From: Burkholderiales bacterium
GTDB taxonomy: Bacteria > Pseudomonadota > Gammaproteobacteria > Burkholderiales > Burkholderiaceae_C
NCBI GenBank assembly: GCA_017307855.1
Contig: JAFKGD010000013.1
Span: 186,001-250,000, forward strand
Direction: 5' to 3'
Length of the DNA stretch: 64,000 nt
Positions 17,324 to 26,446 of this stretch are shown in pieces. Both the position numbers and the translations under genes were made by a program. The notes beneath the pieces are model-generated. The model did no database searches. It saw nothing but the letters and a program-made list of their open reading frames with translations, and was not told the origin of the DNA. Numbering within the stretch: the first letter of the stretch is position 1; every line of letters starts with the position of its first letter.

Positions 17324-18100
17324 TCAATCGAACCGCCACGACACGCCGGTCACCAGCGCGGTATCGGTCGTCTTCAGGCCGACACCGGGGTCGCTGTTGT
17401 AGCGCATCGACAGGCCCGCCGTGAGGTTGAGCGTCTTGGTCATCGCCACCGACACCTTGGCATCGAACACCGCGCGGCGCTGGCCCGAGTCGCGCAGGTT
17501 CGGGTAGACGGTGAATTTCTGCTGGAACGTGGTGGTCTCGGTGAGCTTGTGGTTGGATTCTTCGCCCAGCACCAGTTCGGCGCGGCCATACGAATCGCGC
17601 AGTACGCCGTCCACCAGGGCCGGATTCACGTAGTTGTCCTGCGTGTAGGCCAGACCGCCAGTGATGTCGAAGGTGTGGCGCTCGCTTTCGATCAGGTGCA
17701 GGCCCAGGCCGCCGGCCAGCGTGCCGCGGCCGCTGAGGTTGGCCAGCTCGTCGCGCAGGAAATCGACCGAGCCGAAGCCGAAGAGCGAGCCGCTGCCGTT
17801 GATGTCGCGGTTGTATTGCGACCCGAGCAGATAGCGCTCGGTGGTCTTGTTGCCGTTGTTTCGGGCGCTTTGCAGCTGGGTGCTGAACGTCCACTTGTCG
17901 CTGTCGCTCAGTCGTGCACCGTCGAACTGCAGGTTGATCGCGCTCGAACTGCTGTTGCCCGACGTGGCATTGGCGCCCGCCGTGAACAGGTACCGCCAGG
18001 TGTTGTCGGGCGTGAGCGTCACCTGCGCCTGTGCGATGGGCGCGGCGGCCGCGCAGGCGAGGCCGGCGATGCGCACGGCAGAACGGATGTTGAAGGTCAT
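17324..18100 (-). CDS. DUF481-family outer-membrane protein
   Basis: The protein has 258 residues with a signal peptide ending AQAQ near residue 26. It has alternating amphipathic strands and a C-terminal Trp-Arg-Phe-Asp end like an outer-membrane beta-barrel. WTFSTQLQSARNNG, LFGFGSVDFLRDE and YNSDPGVGLKTTDT are typical of DUF481 (YdiY-like) proteins, whose function is unknown. The ATG at 18100 has AAGGAG upstream. The neighbours give no pathway. Confidence 0.8.
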   Translation of the reverse strand: MTFNIRSAVRIAGLACAAAAPIAQAQVTLTPDNTWRYLFTAGANATSGNSSSSAINLQFDGARLSDSDKWTFSTQLQSARNNGNKTTERYLLGSQYNRDINGSGSLFGFGSVDFLRDELANLSGRGTLAGGLGLHLIESERHTFDITGGLAYTQDNYVNPALVDGVLRDSYGRAELVLGEESNHKLTETTTFQQKFTVYPNLRDSGQRRAVFDAKVSVAMTKTLNLTAGLSMRYNSDPGVGLKTTDTALVTGVSWRFD

Positions 18101-18262
18101 GGCGGGTACTCCTTGGATGGCAGACAACCCGCTTGGATCACGGTGGGTGGAACTGCTGCCCCACGAGTTCCCCGCAAAGCGTGTGGAAATGTTTCGCCTC
18201 GGCCGACTGCCGCGCACAAGTCCAGCGCCCAGCAGGCTGCGTAGAAAGCGCTGGAGGTGCTC

Positions 18263-19198
18263 ATGCACGACACGAATCGATCAGGTTTCCGTGATCTGGC
18301 CGGACCCGGCGACGCACCGGGCCCGCGCCTGGCGCGCCGCACGGGCCTGCTGGCAGCAGGTGCGGCGATGTTGTCCGGCTGCTCGGGCACGCGGGTGCTC
18401 GATGCGCTCGTCAGCGACGCGAGCTACGACCTGCGCGGCGGCACAGCCTATGGCGACGATGCTCGTCAGAAACTCGACGTGTACGTGCCGCGTTCCGTCC
18501 CCACGGGCACGCGGCCTGCGGTGGTGGTGTTCTTCTACGGCGGCAGCTGGACGCGCGGCGAGCGCGCCGATTACCGCTTCGTCGGCGAAGCGATGGCTTC
18601 CGCCGGCGTGATCGCCGTCGTGGCCGATTACCGCCTGAGCCCGCAGGTGCGCTGGGACGCCATTGCGCGCGACGGCGCCGCCGCCGTCGCCTGGACGATG
18701 GCCCACCTGGAGGATTGGGGTGCCGACCCGCGCCGCGTGTTCGTCATGGGCCACAGCGCCGGCGGCTGGCTCGCCGCCATGGTCGCGCTCGACGGGCGCT
18801 GGCTGGCCGCGCACGGGCTGGCGCCGGCCCGGCTGGCGGGCTGGGTCGGCCTGGCGGGTGCCTACGACTTCCTGCCGATCGGAGATCCGGAAGTGCGCGT
18901 GGCTTTCGGCTGGCCCGATACGCCGCCCGCGAGCCAGCCGGTGACGCACGTGAGCACCGGCGCGCCGCGCACGCTGCTGATCGCGCCCGAATCCGACCGC
19001 GTGGTCGATCCCGTCCGCAACACCGAGGGCCTCGGCGCGCGCCTGCGGGCGGCGGGCGTCCCGGTGACAGTTCGCCGCCATCCGAAGGTGAACCACGCCA
19101 CACTCGTCGGCGCGCTCGCCGGCCCGTTGCGCTGGCTGGCGCCGGTGCGGCGCGAGGTGCTGGATTTCATCGACCCACGGACGCAGCCGGTGGCTTGA
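18263..19198 (+). CDS. Exported alpha/beta-hydrolase, lipoprotein esterase
   Basis: The protein has 311 residues. The N-terminus (RLARRTGLLAAGAAMLSGC) combines a twin-arginine-like start with a lipobox, Cys40 being the lipidated residue. The fold has the oxyanion loop FFYGGSW, the nucleophile elbow GHSAGGW (Ser), a probable acid in APESDRVVDP and a late His in KVNHATLVG. This fits the BD-FAE/carboxylesterase group; substrate unknown. The ATG at 18263 has GGAGG five bases upstream. Its 3' end overlaps the convergent PAP2 gene by 32 bp. Confidence 0.82.
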   Translation: MHDTNRSGFRDLAGPGDAPGPRLARRTGLLAAGAAMLSGCSGTRVLDALVSDASYDLRGGTAYGDDARQKLDVYVPRSVPTGTRPAVVVFFYGGSWTRGERADYRFVGEAMASAGVIAVVADYRLSPQVRWDAIARDGAAAVAWTMAHLEDWGADPRRVFVMGHSAGGWLAAMVALDGRWLAAHGLAPARLAGWVGLAGAYDFLPIGDPEVRVAFGWPDTPPASQPVTHVSTGAPRTLLIAPESDRVVDPVRNTEGLGARLRAAGVPVTVRRHPKVNHATLVGALAGPLRWLAPVRREVLDFIDPRTQPVA

Positions 19199-19754
19199 GT
19201 TGCTGGCCAGCCACCCCGGTGCCGTGGCGCGACAACGTGCGCGCTGCGCCGGCCCAGAGCAGGCTGGTCATGCGCGCCGCGAAAGCGCCCACGACGGCGC
19301 CGGCCAGCACGTCCGAGGGAAAGTGCACGCCCAGCAGCAGCCGGCTCCAGGCGATCACCACCGCGAGGGTGAAGGCGGCCGCGGCGAGGGCTCCGCGCCC
19401 GCGCGTATCCAGCAAGGCGAACGCCAAGGCGAAAGCACCCGTGGCGTGCAGGCTGGGCAGACCCGGATCGTGCGCATGCCTGATCCACTGGGTACCCAGG
19501 CCCAGCTCCGCCGGCCGCGGCAGCGCGAGGCCATGGCGCAGCAGGCGCGCGGTGATCCAGGCCAGCAGCAGGGTCAGCAGGGTCTGGGCGCAGGCGCGTC
19601 GCAGCCCCGGTCGCACGGCGGCGGCCAGCACCAGGAACGAGATGGCCAACCCCGGCAGCCAGTCGGAGGCGTACCGCGCGAACGACACCAAGGCGGCAGG
19701 CGTCTCCGGACCGGCATTGATCCAGAGGAACAGGGCGATTTCGGGCGAATTCAT
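19167..19754 (-). CDS. PAP2-family membrane phosphatase
   Basis: The protein has 195 residues and about five hydrophobic helices. The three phosphatase signatures are present: RHGLALPRP, PSLHATG and SRLLLGVHFPSD, with the catalytic His residues in the second and third. Such enzymes dephosphorylate undecaprenyl pyrophosphate or phosphatidic acid; which one is not visible. The ATG at 19754 starts the first helix. The gene overlaps the convergent esterase. Confidence 0.85.
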   Translation of the reverse strand: MNSPEIALFLWINAGPETPAALVSFARYASDWLPGLAISFLVLAAAVRPGLRRACAQTLLTLLLAWITARLLRHGLALPRPAELGLGTQWIRHAHDPGLPSLHATGAFALAFALLDTRGRGALAAAAFTLAVVIAWSRLLLGVHFPSDVLAGAVVGAFAARMTSLLWAGAARTLSRHGTGVAGQQLKPPAASVGR

Positions 19755-19858
19755 GACCCAGGCTTCCAACGATGCCCGGAAGTCTCGGTTGCGGCGATGA
19801 ACGCCGCATGAACGCGCCATGACAGGGTGGCGACGGCCCCGTCATGCGCGCGCCGTCT

Positions 19859-20812
19859 TCACTGCTTGAGATTGAGCTTGGGCATCAGCTGCTTGAAGAC
19901 GGCGTTCTGGGCGGCGATGTCGGCGGTGAATTCCGGCGTGTCGGCCCAAGACAGCGTGAGGCTCTGTTTGACGATGGTGTTCTGGAAGGCGGGGTCGGCG
20001 TAGACCTTGCGGGCCACGTCGCGCCACTTGTCGAGCGCCTCCTTGGGCGCGCCCTTGGGCAAGCCGATACCGCGCCAGACGCTGAACTGCACGTCCATGC
20101 CCTTTTCCTTGAGCGTTGGCACGGCATCCAGGCCCGCCACGCGTTTGGCCGACATCACTGCCAGCGTCCTGAGCTTGCCGCTCTCGACATGCTGCTTGAG
20201 TTCGGCATAGGCGACGGTGGTGGCCTGCACGTCGCCGGACAGCAGCCCCATGATCGCCGGAGAGGAGCCGGCGTACGGGATGTGGTTGAACTGCGCATTG
20301 ACCTTCTCGCCGAACGCCGCGGCCGCGATGTGCGGAATCGTGCCGTTGCCGGCGTTGCTGATCGCCACTGCGCCGGGGTTGGCCCTGGCATGGGCGATGA
20401 ACTCCTCGATGGTCTTCCACGGCGCGTCGGCGCGCACGGTCACCGAACTCGGGTCGTCCGTGAAGCGGGCGATCGGCTGGAAGTCGTCGATGGTGGTCTT
20501 GCCGATGCCCATCAACGGCACGGCCATCATCTCGGGATTCATCAGCGACAGCTTGTAGCCGTCGGGCGTGCCGCCCACGACGTAGGCCCAGCCGATCGAG
20601 CCGCTGGCGCCGGGCCGGTTCATCACCACGATGGACTGGCTGAAATGGGTCTTCGCCGCCTCGGCGATCGCGCGGGCCGTGTTGTCGCTGCCGCCGCCCG
20701 GGGCGTAGGCCACCACCAGTTCGACGGACCGGGACGGATAGGGATCGGCGGCAAAGGCGATCCCGAGGCCGCCCAGCAGGGCGCCGACGACGAGTTTGCG
20801 CAGGATGTTCAT
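19859..20812 (-). CDS. Bug-family (TctC) periplasmic binding protein
   Basis: The protein has 317 residues with a signal peptide ending GIAFAADPYP. The Bug fold is shown by PSRSVELVVAYAPGGGSDN, NRPGASGSIGW and IPYAGSSPAIMGLL. These proteins capture carboxylates or related anions for tripartite tricarboxylate transporters and are greatly expanded in Comamonadaceae and Alcaligenaceae; no TctA/TctB genes are adjacent. It is co-directional with the DapA-like gene (124 bp apart) and probably supplies its pathway. Confidence 0.9.
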   Translation of the reverse strand: MNILRKLVVGALLGGLGIAFAADPYPSRSVELVVAYAPGGGSDNTARAIAEAAKTHFSQSIVVMNRPGASGSIGWAYVVGGTPDGYKLSLMNPEMMAVPLMGIGKTTIDDFQPIARFTDDPSSVTVRADAPWKTIEEFIAHARANPGAVAISNAGNGTIPHIAAAAFGEKVNAQFNHIPYAGSSPAIMGLLSGDVQATTVAYAELKQHVESGKLRTLAVMSAKRVAGLDAVPTLKEKGMDVQFSVWRGIGLPKGAPKEALDKWRDVARKVYADPAFQNTIVKQSLTLSWADTPEFTADIAAQNAVFKQLMPKLNLKQ

Positions 20813-20936
20813 GGTCAATGCGGTTCGGAATGACACCAGGTTGAACTGTCCTGTGCCGGGGTGTCGGTTCCGGCGCTGCCTGCGCACGCGCCGGGCGCGC
20901 GGCAGGTGGGCAGTCTCGAAGGCTTGTGGCGGCGGC

Positions 20937-21839
20937 TCAATAGCCCAGCGCCTGCAGGTCGGCCAGGGTCTTGCGGGTGATGGCGATGGTGCGCTCGCGC
21001 TCGGCGCCTTCCAGCGGCAGGCGGGGCGGCTTTACCGCTTCGGACGAGCCGCTGACGAGGTGCTCAGCGAGCTTGATGTGCTGCACCAGCTTCACCACGG
21101 TGTCGAGATGGAACAGCGGCGTGAGGGCGGCGTACAGCGGACGCGCGCGCGCGAAATCCCCTGCGACCGCCAGCCGCAACAGCTCCACCGATTCGCGCGG
21201 CAGGGCATTGGCCATGCCTGACACCCACGCCCGCGCGCCCAGTGCCGCGCTCTCCAGGATCAGGTCGTCCACGCCGCAGACCACCTGCAGCCGCGCGCCG
21301 AAGCGCGAGATGAGATCCGTCACCCGGGTGGTGTCGTAAGACTCCTCCTTGATGGCGACGATGGTCGGCTCCTGCAGCAGCTCGGCCACCACATCGGGCG
21401 TGAGGTCGACGCCATAGCCGCGCGGGTTGTTGTAGAGCAGGATGTCCAGCCGCGAGGCCTGGGCGACGGCGCGATAGAACGCCACCGTCTCGCGCGCATC
21501 GGACTTGTACGTCAGCGCCGGAAACACCATCAGGCCGTCGATGCCCAGGGCTTCGGCCTGCCGGGCGTAATCGATGGCTCTGGCCGTGCTGGTCTCGGCC
21601 ACGCCGGAGACGATGGGCACGCGGCCGGCAATGGTTTCCTTCGCCGTGGTGAGCACCGTGAGTTTCTCGTCGGCGGACAACTGCGCGTTCTCTCCCACCA
21701 TGCCCATCATCACCACGCCGGCCACCCCGTTGACCACCAGCCGCTCCAGGCCGGCACGCAGGCCGTCCAAGTCGAGGGTGTGATCTGCGCGCAGCTTGGT
21801 CGTGACGGCGGGAAAGACGCCTTGCCATTGAATCGTCAT
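20937..21839 (-). CDS. DapA/NanA-family lyase or synthase
   Basis: The protein is a 300-residue TIM barrel. GMVGEN (phosphate/pyruvate loop), YNNPRGYG (catalytic Tyr) and IVAIKEES (Schiff-base Lys) are present. The family includes dihydrodipicolinate synthase, N-acetylneuraminate lyase and sugar-acid dehydratases. Location beside a Bug protein and a GntR regulator argues for catabolism of an imported acid rather than lysine synthesis (inference). The start at 21839 is 51 bp from the divergent GntR frame. Confidence 0.87.
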   Translation of the reverse strand: MTIQWQGVFPAVTTKLRADHTLDLDGLRAGLERLVVNGVAGVVMMGMVGENAQLSADEKLTVLTTAKETIAGRVPIVSGVAETSTARAIDYARQAEALGIDGLMVFPALTYKSDARETVAFYRAVAQASRLDILLYNNPRGYGVDLTPDVVAELLQEPTIVAIKEESYDTTRVTDLISRFGARLQVVCGVDDLILESAALGARAWVSGMANALPRESVELLRLAVAGDFARARPLYAALTPLFHLDTVVKLVQHIKLAEHLVSGSSEAVKPPRLPLEGAERERTIAITRKTLADLQALGY

Positions 21840-21874
21840 GTCTGTCCTTGTTGCAAATTTCAAGGCTACTTTAT

Positions 21875-21942
21875 ATTGGATCCAATTTAGATGACAAGCG
21901 AAGGCGCAATCCTGAGCAAGAAGTACGGATTCTGGATCCAAT
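21875..21942. promoter_or_regulatory. Paired GGATCC-centred palindromes, probable GntR operators
   Basis: ATTGGATCCAAT lies in the gap between the divergent genes, and a second close copy (CTGGATCCAA) lies about 57 bases further, within the first codons of the GntR frame. The spacing places both on nearly the same helix face. Positions may be off by two bases. They are natural sites for control of both directions. Confidence 0.6.
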
Positions 21943-22742
21943 ATGGTTCAATCGACGCATGCCGGCGTCCTGCCGCGCCCTTCCCGCAACTGCCCGTGCC
22001 GATCGAAACTCCGCTTTCCTCCCCCGCGACCGAAACCGTGTCGTCCGCGCGCCTCGTCCGGCGCACCACCACCGAGCTGGTGGTGGACGCCCTGCGCGAC
22101 CGGATCCTGTCGGGCTCCATCGCGCCTGGAGCGCCGCTGCGGCAGGAGCTGTTCGCCGAGGAGCTCGGCGTGAGCCGCATCCCGGTGCGCGAGGCGCTGC
22201 GCCTGCTCAGCGCCGAGGGCCTGGTGGACACCATCGCGCATCGCGGGGCCTTCGTGTCCATGCTGTCGACCGCCGAAGTGGGCGAGTTCTTCGACATCCG
22301 CATGCGCCTGGAGCCCTGGTTGCTGCGCGAATCGATCGCGCAGATGGACGACGGTGCGCTCGCCCGCGCCGCACAGGTGGTGGAGCAGATGGACACCACC
22401 GACCCGCGCTTCTGGGGCAAGCTCAACTGGCAACTGCACGAGACGCTCTACCTGCCGGCCAATCGCCCGGCCGCACTCGGGATCGTGCGCGCGCTCCACG
22501 AGAAGTCCGAGCGCTACTTCCGCTTCCAGGTCGTCAACGCGCCCATCCGCCAGCAGGCGCACGACGAGCATCTGGCGCTGATCGCGCTGTGCCGCAAGCG
22601 CGACGCGGCAGGCGCGGAGGCCGCGCTCCAGCGCCACATCGCGCAAGCGGCCAGTCAGATCCTCTCCATCGTCGAGCGGCTGCTCGGCGCGCCCGCGCAC
22701 GAACCGTCGCAGGCCCAGGCTGCCGCTCGCGGCGCGCGCTGA
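21891..22742 (+). CDS. GntR/FadR-family transcriptional regulator
   Basis: The protein has up to 283 residues. A winged helix-turn-helix (ELVVDALRDRILSG, LRQELFAEELGVSRIPVREAL) is followed by an all-helical FCD ligand domain. A GTG at 21996 would give 248 residues and leave the second operator copy outside the gene; neither start has a good ribosome site, so the first 35 residues are doubtful. It is divergent from the DapA-like/Bug genes and presumably regulates them in response to their substrate. Confidence 0.88.
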   Translation: MTSEGAILSKKYGFWIQYGSIDACRRPAAPFPQLPVPIETPLSSPATETVSSARLVRRTTTELVVDALRDRILSGSIAPGAPLRQELFAEELGVSRIPVREALRLLSAEGLVDTIAHRGAFVSMLSTAEVGEFFDIRMRLEPWLLRESIAQMDDGALARAAQVVEQMDTTDPRFWGKLNWQLHETLYLPANRPAALGIVRALHEKSERYFRFQVVNAPIRQQAHDEHLALIALCRKRDAAGAEAALQRHIAQAASQILSIVERLLGAPAHEPSQAQAAARGAR

Positions 22743-22853
22743 CAGGCGCCGGGGCGCCGCACCTTTAAAATCCCCGGGTTACCGGCCAGGTACGGCCCCG
22801 AGCGGGGGCTGCTGGCCGCCGTCTTTCCAACTCTCCCCACCGGATCCAACACC

Positions 22854-23918
22854 ATGGCACTAGTCTCGATGCGCGAACTGCTGGACCACGCCGCCGAAAA
22901 CGGCTACGGCATTCCCGCTTTCAACGTCAACAACCTCGAACAGGTGCAGGCCGTCATGGAAGCCGCCAAGGAAACCGGCGCGCCGGTGATCCTGCAGGCC
23001 TCGGCCGGCGCCCGCAAATACGCTGGCGAGCCCTTCATCAAGCACCTGATCCAGGCCGCCGTCGAGATGTACCCCACCATCCCGCTGGTCATGCACCAGG
23101 ACCATGGCAGCTCGCCCAAGGTCTGCCAGGGCGCGATCGATCTGGGCTTCGGCTCGGTGATGATGGACGGCTCGCTGATGGAAGACGCCAAGACGCCGGC
23201 CAGCTTCGACTACAACGTCGACGTGACGCGCCGCGTGGTCGAGATGGCCCACAAGGTGGGCGTCACCGTCGAAGGCGAGCTCGGCTGCCTGGGCAACCTC
23301 GAAACCGGCGAAGCCGGCGAGGAAGACGGCGTGGGTGCCGAAGGCAAGCTGGACCACAGCCAGATGCTGACCGATCCGGAAGAAGCCGCCGTGTTCGTGC
23401 GCGAGACGCAGCTCGACGCGCTGGCCATCGCCATCGGCACCAGCCACGGCGCCTACAAGTTCAGCCGCAAGCCCACGGGCGACATCCTGGCCATCTCGCG
23501 CGTGAAGGAAATCCACAGGCGCATTCCCAACACCCACCTGGTGATGCACGGCTCGTCGTCGGTGCCGCAGGAGCTGCTGGCCATCATCAACCAGTACGGC
23601 GGCAAGATGAAGGAAACCTTCGGCGTGCCGGTGGAGGAAATCCAGGAAGCCATCAAGCACGGCGTGCGCAAGATCAACATCGACACCGACATCCGCCTGG
23701 CGATGACCGGCGCGGTGCGCAAGTTCCTGGCCGAGAACCCCGACAAGTTCGACGCGCGCGAATGGCTCAAGCCCGCGCGCGAAGCCGCCAAGCAGGTCTG
23801 CAAGGCGCGCTACATCGAGTTCGGCTGCGAAGGCCAGGGCGCGAAGATCAAGGGCGAGAGCCTGCAGGTCGTGGCGGCCAAGTACGCGCGCGGCGAGCTG
23901 GCCCAGGTCGTCGCCTGA
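22854..23918 (+). CDS. fba: Class II fructose-bisphosphate aldolase
   Basis: The zinc-dependent aldolase has 354 residues and cleaves fructose 1,6-bisphosphate in glycolysis and works in reverse in gluconeogenesis. [10 protein letters not shown] opens it; HQDHGSS holds the first Zn ligand, EGELGCLG and VMHGSSSVP the others, and [10 protein letters not shown] binds phosphate. The start ATG follows the GntR gene by 111 bp, where TAAAAT at 22766 may be a -10. purC follows by 10 bp, so the two are likely co-transcribed. Confidence 0.96.
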   Translation: MALVSMRELLDHAAENGYGIPAFNVNNLEQVQAVMEAAKETGAPVILQASAGARKYAGEPFIKHLIQAAVEMYPTIPLVMHQDHGSSPKVCQGAIDLGFGSVMMDGSLMEDAKTPASFDYNVDVTRRVVEMAHKVGVTVEGELGCLGNLETGEAGEEDGVGAEGKLDHSQMLTDPEEAAVFVRETQLDALAIAIGTSHGAYKFSRKPTGDILAISRVKEIHRRIPNTHLVMHGSSSVPQELLAIINQYGGKMKETFGVPVEEIQEAIKHGVRKINIDTDIRLAMTGAVRKFLAENPDKFDAREWLKPAREAAKQVCKARYIEFGCEGQGAKIKGESLQVVAAKYARGELAQVVA

Positions 23919-23928
23919 TCGTGCCGCG

Positions 23929-24837
23929 ATGACCGCCTCGCTGCACACGTCCACCATCACCTCGCTGCCGCTGCTGGCGCGCGGCAAGGTGCGCGACAAC
24001 TACGCGGTCGGCGACGACCGCATCCTCATGGTGGCCAGCGACCGCATCAGCGCGTTCGACGTCATCATGGGCGAGCCCATTCCCGGCAAGGGTGAACTGC
24101 TCACGCAGATGGCCCTGTTCTGGTTCGACAAACTCGGCCACCTCTGCCCCAACCACCTCACCGGCGAGGCGCCCGAAAGCGTGGTCAGCGCCGCCGAGGT
24201 GCCACAGGTGCTGGGCCGCGCCATGCTGGTCAAGCGCCTCAAGCCCATCCCGGTCGAGGCCGTGGTGCGCGGCTATCTGGCCGGCAGCGGCTGGAAGGAA
24301 TACCAGGAATCGCGCTCGGTCTGCGGCGTGCCCTTGCCCGAAGGCCTGAAGAACGCGAGCAAGCTGCCCGAGCCCATCTTCACCCCGGCGGCCAAGGCCG
24401 CGGTGGGTGAGCACGACGAGAACATCACGTACGAGCAGGTGGTGGCCGTGGTGGGGGACCAGCTCGCCGCGCAGATCCGCGACACCAGCATCGCCATCTA
24501 CGAGGCAGCGGCCGAGATCGCGGCGGCCAAAGGCATCATCATTGCCGACACCAAGTTCGAATTCGGCCTGGACGAGCAGGGCACGCTGGTGCTGATGGAC
24601 GAGGTGCTCACGCCCGACTCGTCGCGCTACTGGCCGGCCGAGACGTATGAGCAGTCGGTGGCCGAAGGCAGCAACCCGCCCAGCTACGACAAGCAGTTCC
24701 TGCGCGACTGGCTGGAAGCCGTGCGCATCAACGGCAAGCCCTGGGACAAGACCCCGCCCGCACCGCGGCTGCCACGCGAAGTGATCGAGAAAACCGCCGA
24801 CAAGTACCGCGAGGCCTTCGCGCGCCTGACGGCCTGA
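23929..24837 (+). CDS. purC: SAICAR synthase PurC
   Basis: The protein has 302 residues and joins CAIR and aspartate with ATP in purine synthesis. [21 protein letters not shown] is the N-terminal nucleotide region, [20 protein letters not shown] and [11 protein letters not shown] are signatures, and [14 protein letters not shown] is the catalytic and metal site. It belongs to a purine group with purE and purK 2.6 kb downstream, separated by three accessory genes. A short GCCGGC-GTCT-GCCGGC hairpin follows the stop. Confidence 0.96.
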   Translation: MTASLHTSTITSLPLLARGKVRDNYAVGDDRILMVASDRISAFDVIMGEPIPGKGELLTQMALFWFDKLGHLCPNHLTGEAPESVVSAAEVPQVLGRAMLVKRLKPIPVEAVVRGYLAGSGWKEYQESRSVCGVPLPEGLKNASKLPEPIFTPAAKAAVGEHDENITYEQVVAVVGDQLAAQIRDTSIAIYEAAAEIAAAKGIIIADTKFEFGLDEQGTLVLMDEVLTPDSSRYWPAETYEQSVAEGSNPPSYDKQFLRDWLEAVRINGKPWDKTPPAPRLPREVIEKTADKYREAFARLTA

Positions 24838-24916
24838 GGGCACGGCCGGCGTCTGCCGGCGCCCGCTGCCTTAAGCTCCACCCCGCGCCCGCATCGAGAC
24901 GGGCTGCGGAGGGGGC

Positions 24917-25285
24917 ATGTTCGAATTCCTCGCCGAACTCGCGCTGCAACTGGGCGGCGAGTGGATCGGCAACATCTTCCACATCGGCTGGCTCAAGGCC
25001 ACGGGGCGTGACCGCAAGGTGGCGCCCGCGCAGGAGGCCGCGTGGTCCATCGTGACCGGCATCGCCACGGCTGGCATCACCTTGCTGATCTTTCCGCAGC
25101 TGGCGCTGCGCGCGCCGGGGCTGCAGCTGCTCAACCTGCTGCTCGCACCCGTGGCGGCCGGCGTGCTGGTCGAGCGCTGGCGCGCGTGGCGAGAATCGCG
25201 CCGCACGTTCGACTGGGCGGTGTTCGGCTACGCGGCGCTGTTCGGCGTCGCCTTCGCGCTCACGCGCTTCCTGTTCGGCGGGTAA
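24917..25285 (+). CDS. Small membrane protein, function unknown
   Basis: The protein has 122 residues, an amphipathic N-terminus, three to four hydrophobic helices (about 42-60, 65-85, 98-118) and a basic loop WRAWRESRRT. The ATG at 24917 has GGAGG upstream. No family recognised. It stands alone between purC and the inverted repeat. Confidence 0.65.
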   Translation: MFEFLAELALQLGGEWIGNIFHIGWLKATGRDRKVAPAQEAAWSIVTGIATAGITLLIFPQLALRAPGLQLLNLLLAPVAAGVLVERWRAWRESRRTFDWAVFGYAALFGVAFALTRFLFGG

Positions 25286-25313
25286 GCAGAGGACACAAGC
25301 GTCCTACGCCCTG

Positions 25314-25416
25314 ATCGAGCGCTGACCGCACAGCGGTCACGGCCCGGCTCTGCCGGGCTCGCGCGCGCGGCCCCCTCGGGGGGGCAGAGAGCTACACGAA
25401 GTGAGCGAACGTGGGG
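25314..25416 (-). repeat. Dispersed Comamonadaceae-type intergenic repeat, copy 2 (inverted)
   Basis: Read on the minus strand it runs CCCCCACGTTCGCTCAC, GTGTAGC, CTGCCCCCCCGAGGGGG, a GC-only run, a hairpin (CCCGGC / GCCGGG), CGTGACCGCT and TCAGCGCTCGATC, the same order as the copy after pyk. It lies between converging genes, where it could act as a transcript end. Confidence 0.75.
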
Positions 25417-25420
25417 GCGC

Positions 25421-26374
25421 TCAATTCAGCGCCATGCTGAGCTTGCGGCGATAGGCCGACACCAGCGCGGCCTGTGGATCTTCGGCGGTGGCGGCCTTGC
25501 CCATCAGCTCGATGCCGCCGGCGCTCTTGCCGGCCGCGGCCGGATCGGCCTTGGGACGCGGCGGCGTCAGCAGCTCGAGGATGGCCACGTAGGTCTTGCG
25601 CGCCGCGCCGTCGTTCCAGGCCTTGTCGCGCATGATGATCTCCAGCAGCTCGTCCATCGCGGCGGTGAACTCGCCGGCGGCCAGCAGCACGCGCGACTTG
25701 CCGTAGCGCGCATCGAAATCGCGTTTGTTGGCGGCGATCTTTTCATCGAACTGCGCGGGCGTGAACTGGCCGGCGTCGCTGTCGGCGAACACCAGGGCCG
25801 CCAGCCATTCGGCCAGCGCGTCGAAGCGCAACTGGCGCGGGATCTGCGCCATGGCCGGGGCCAGCGCGGTGTCGGCTTCCTCGAATTGGCCGGTGGCGAT
25901 CAGCAGCTTGACGTAGTCGAAGCGCACGTCGTCGTTGGCCGGGTTCACGGCCAGCGCTTCCTGCAGCTTGGCCAGCGCGGCGCCGGTGTCGCCCGATTCG
26001 AGCAGCGCCTCGGCCTCTTCACCGCCAGCCTCGGCCTGCAGCTCGCCTTCGCTGGGCACGTGTTTGTCGAGGAACTGGCGCACCTGGCCTTCGGGCAGCG
26101 CGCCCATGAAGCCATCCACCGGCTGCCCGCCCGACAGGAGGATGCAGGTGGGGATGCTGCGGATGCCGAACGCGGCGGCCAGCTGCTGCTCGTCGTCGGA
26201 ATTGATCTTGACCAGCTTGAAGCGCCCGGCGTATTCGGCCTCGAGCTTCTCGAGGATCGGGCCGAGCGACTTGCACGGTCCGCACCAGGGTGCCCAGAAG
26301 TCCACCAGCACGGGGGTGGTCATGGAGGCGGCGATGACCTCGGCCTCGAAGTTTGCTACGGTGACGTCAATCAT
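25421..26374 (-). CDS. Thioredoxin-fold chaperedoxin with TPR part (CnoX/YbbN-like)
   Basis: The protein has 317 residues. Residues 1-110 are a thioredoxin domain with the active site WCGPC (Cys31, Cys34) and the cis-Pro loop IRSIPT. Residues 115-300 are helical TPR-like repeats (EEAEALLESGDTGAALAKL, DFDARYGKSRVLLAAGEF). In E. coli CnoX protects proteins under oxidative chlorine stress and passes them to GroEL; many relatives lack redox activity, but here both cysteines are kept. Confidence 0.88.
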   Translation of the reverse strand: MIDVTVANFEAEVIAASMTTPVLVDFWAPWCGPCKSLGPILEKLEAEYAGRFKLVKINSDDEQQLAAAFGIRSIPTCILLSGGQPVDGFMGALPEGQVRQFLDKHVPSEGELQAEAGGEEAEALLESGDTGAALAKLQEALAVNPANDDVRFDYVKLLIATGQFEEADTALAPAMAQIPRQLRFDALAEWLAALVFADSDAGQFTPAQFDEKIAANKRDFDARYGKSRVLLAAGEFTAAMDELLEIIMRDKAWNDGAARKTYVAILELLTPPRPKADPAAAGKSAGGIELMGKAATAEDPQAALVSAYRRKLSMALN

Positions 26375-26446
26375 GATGTGACCGGATCATAGCCAAGCCG
26401 GGACGCCGCTGGAGGAGGCGGCGGCGGTGTCCCGGCCGTCGCAGGG

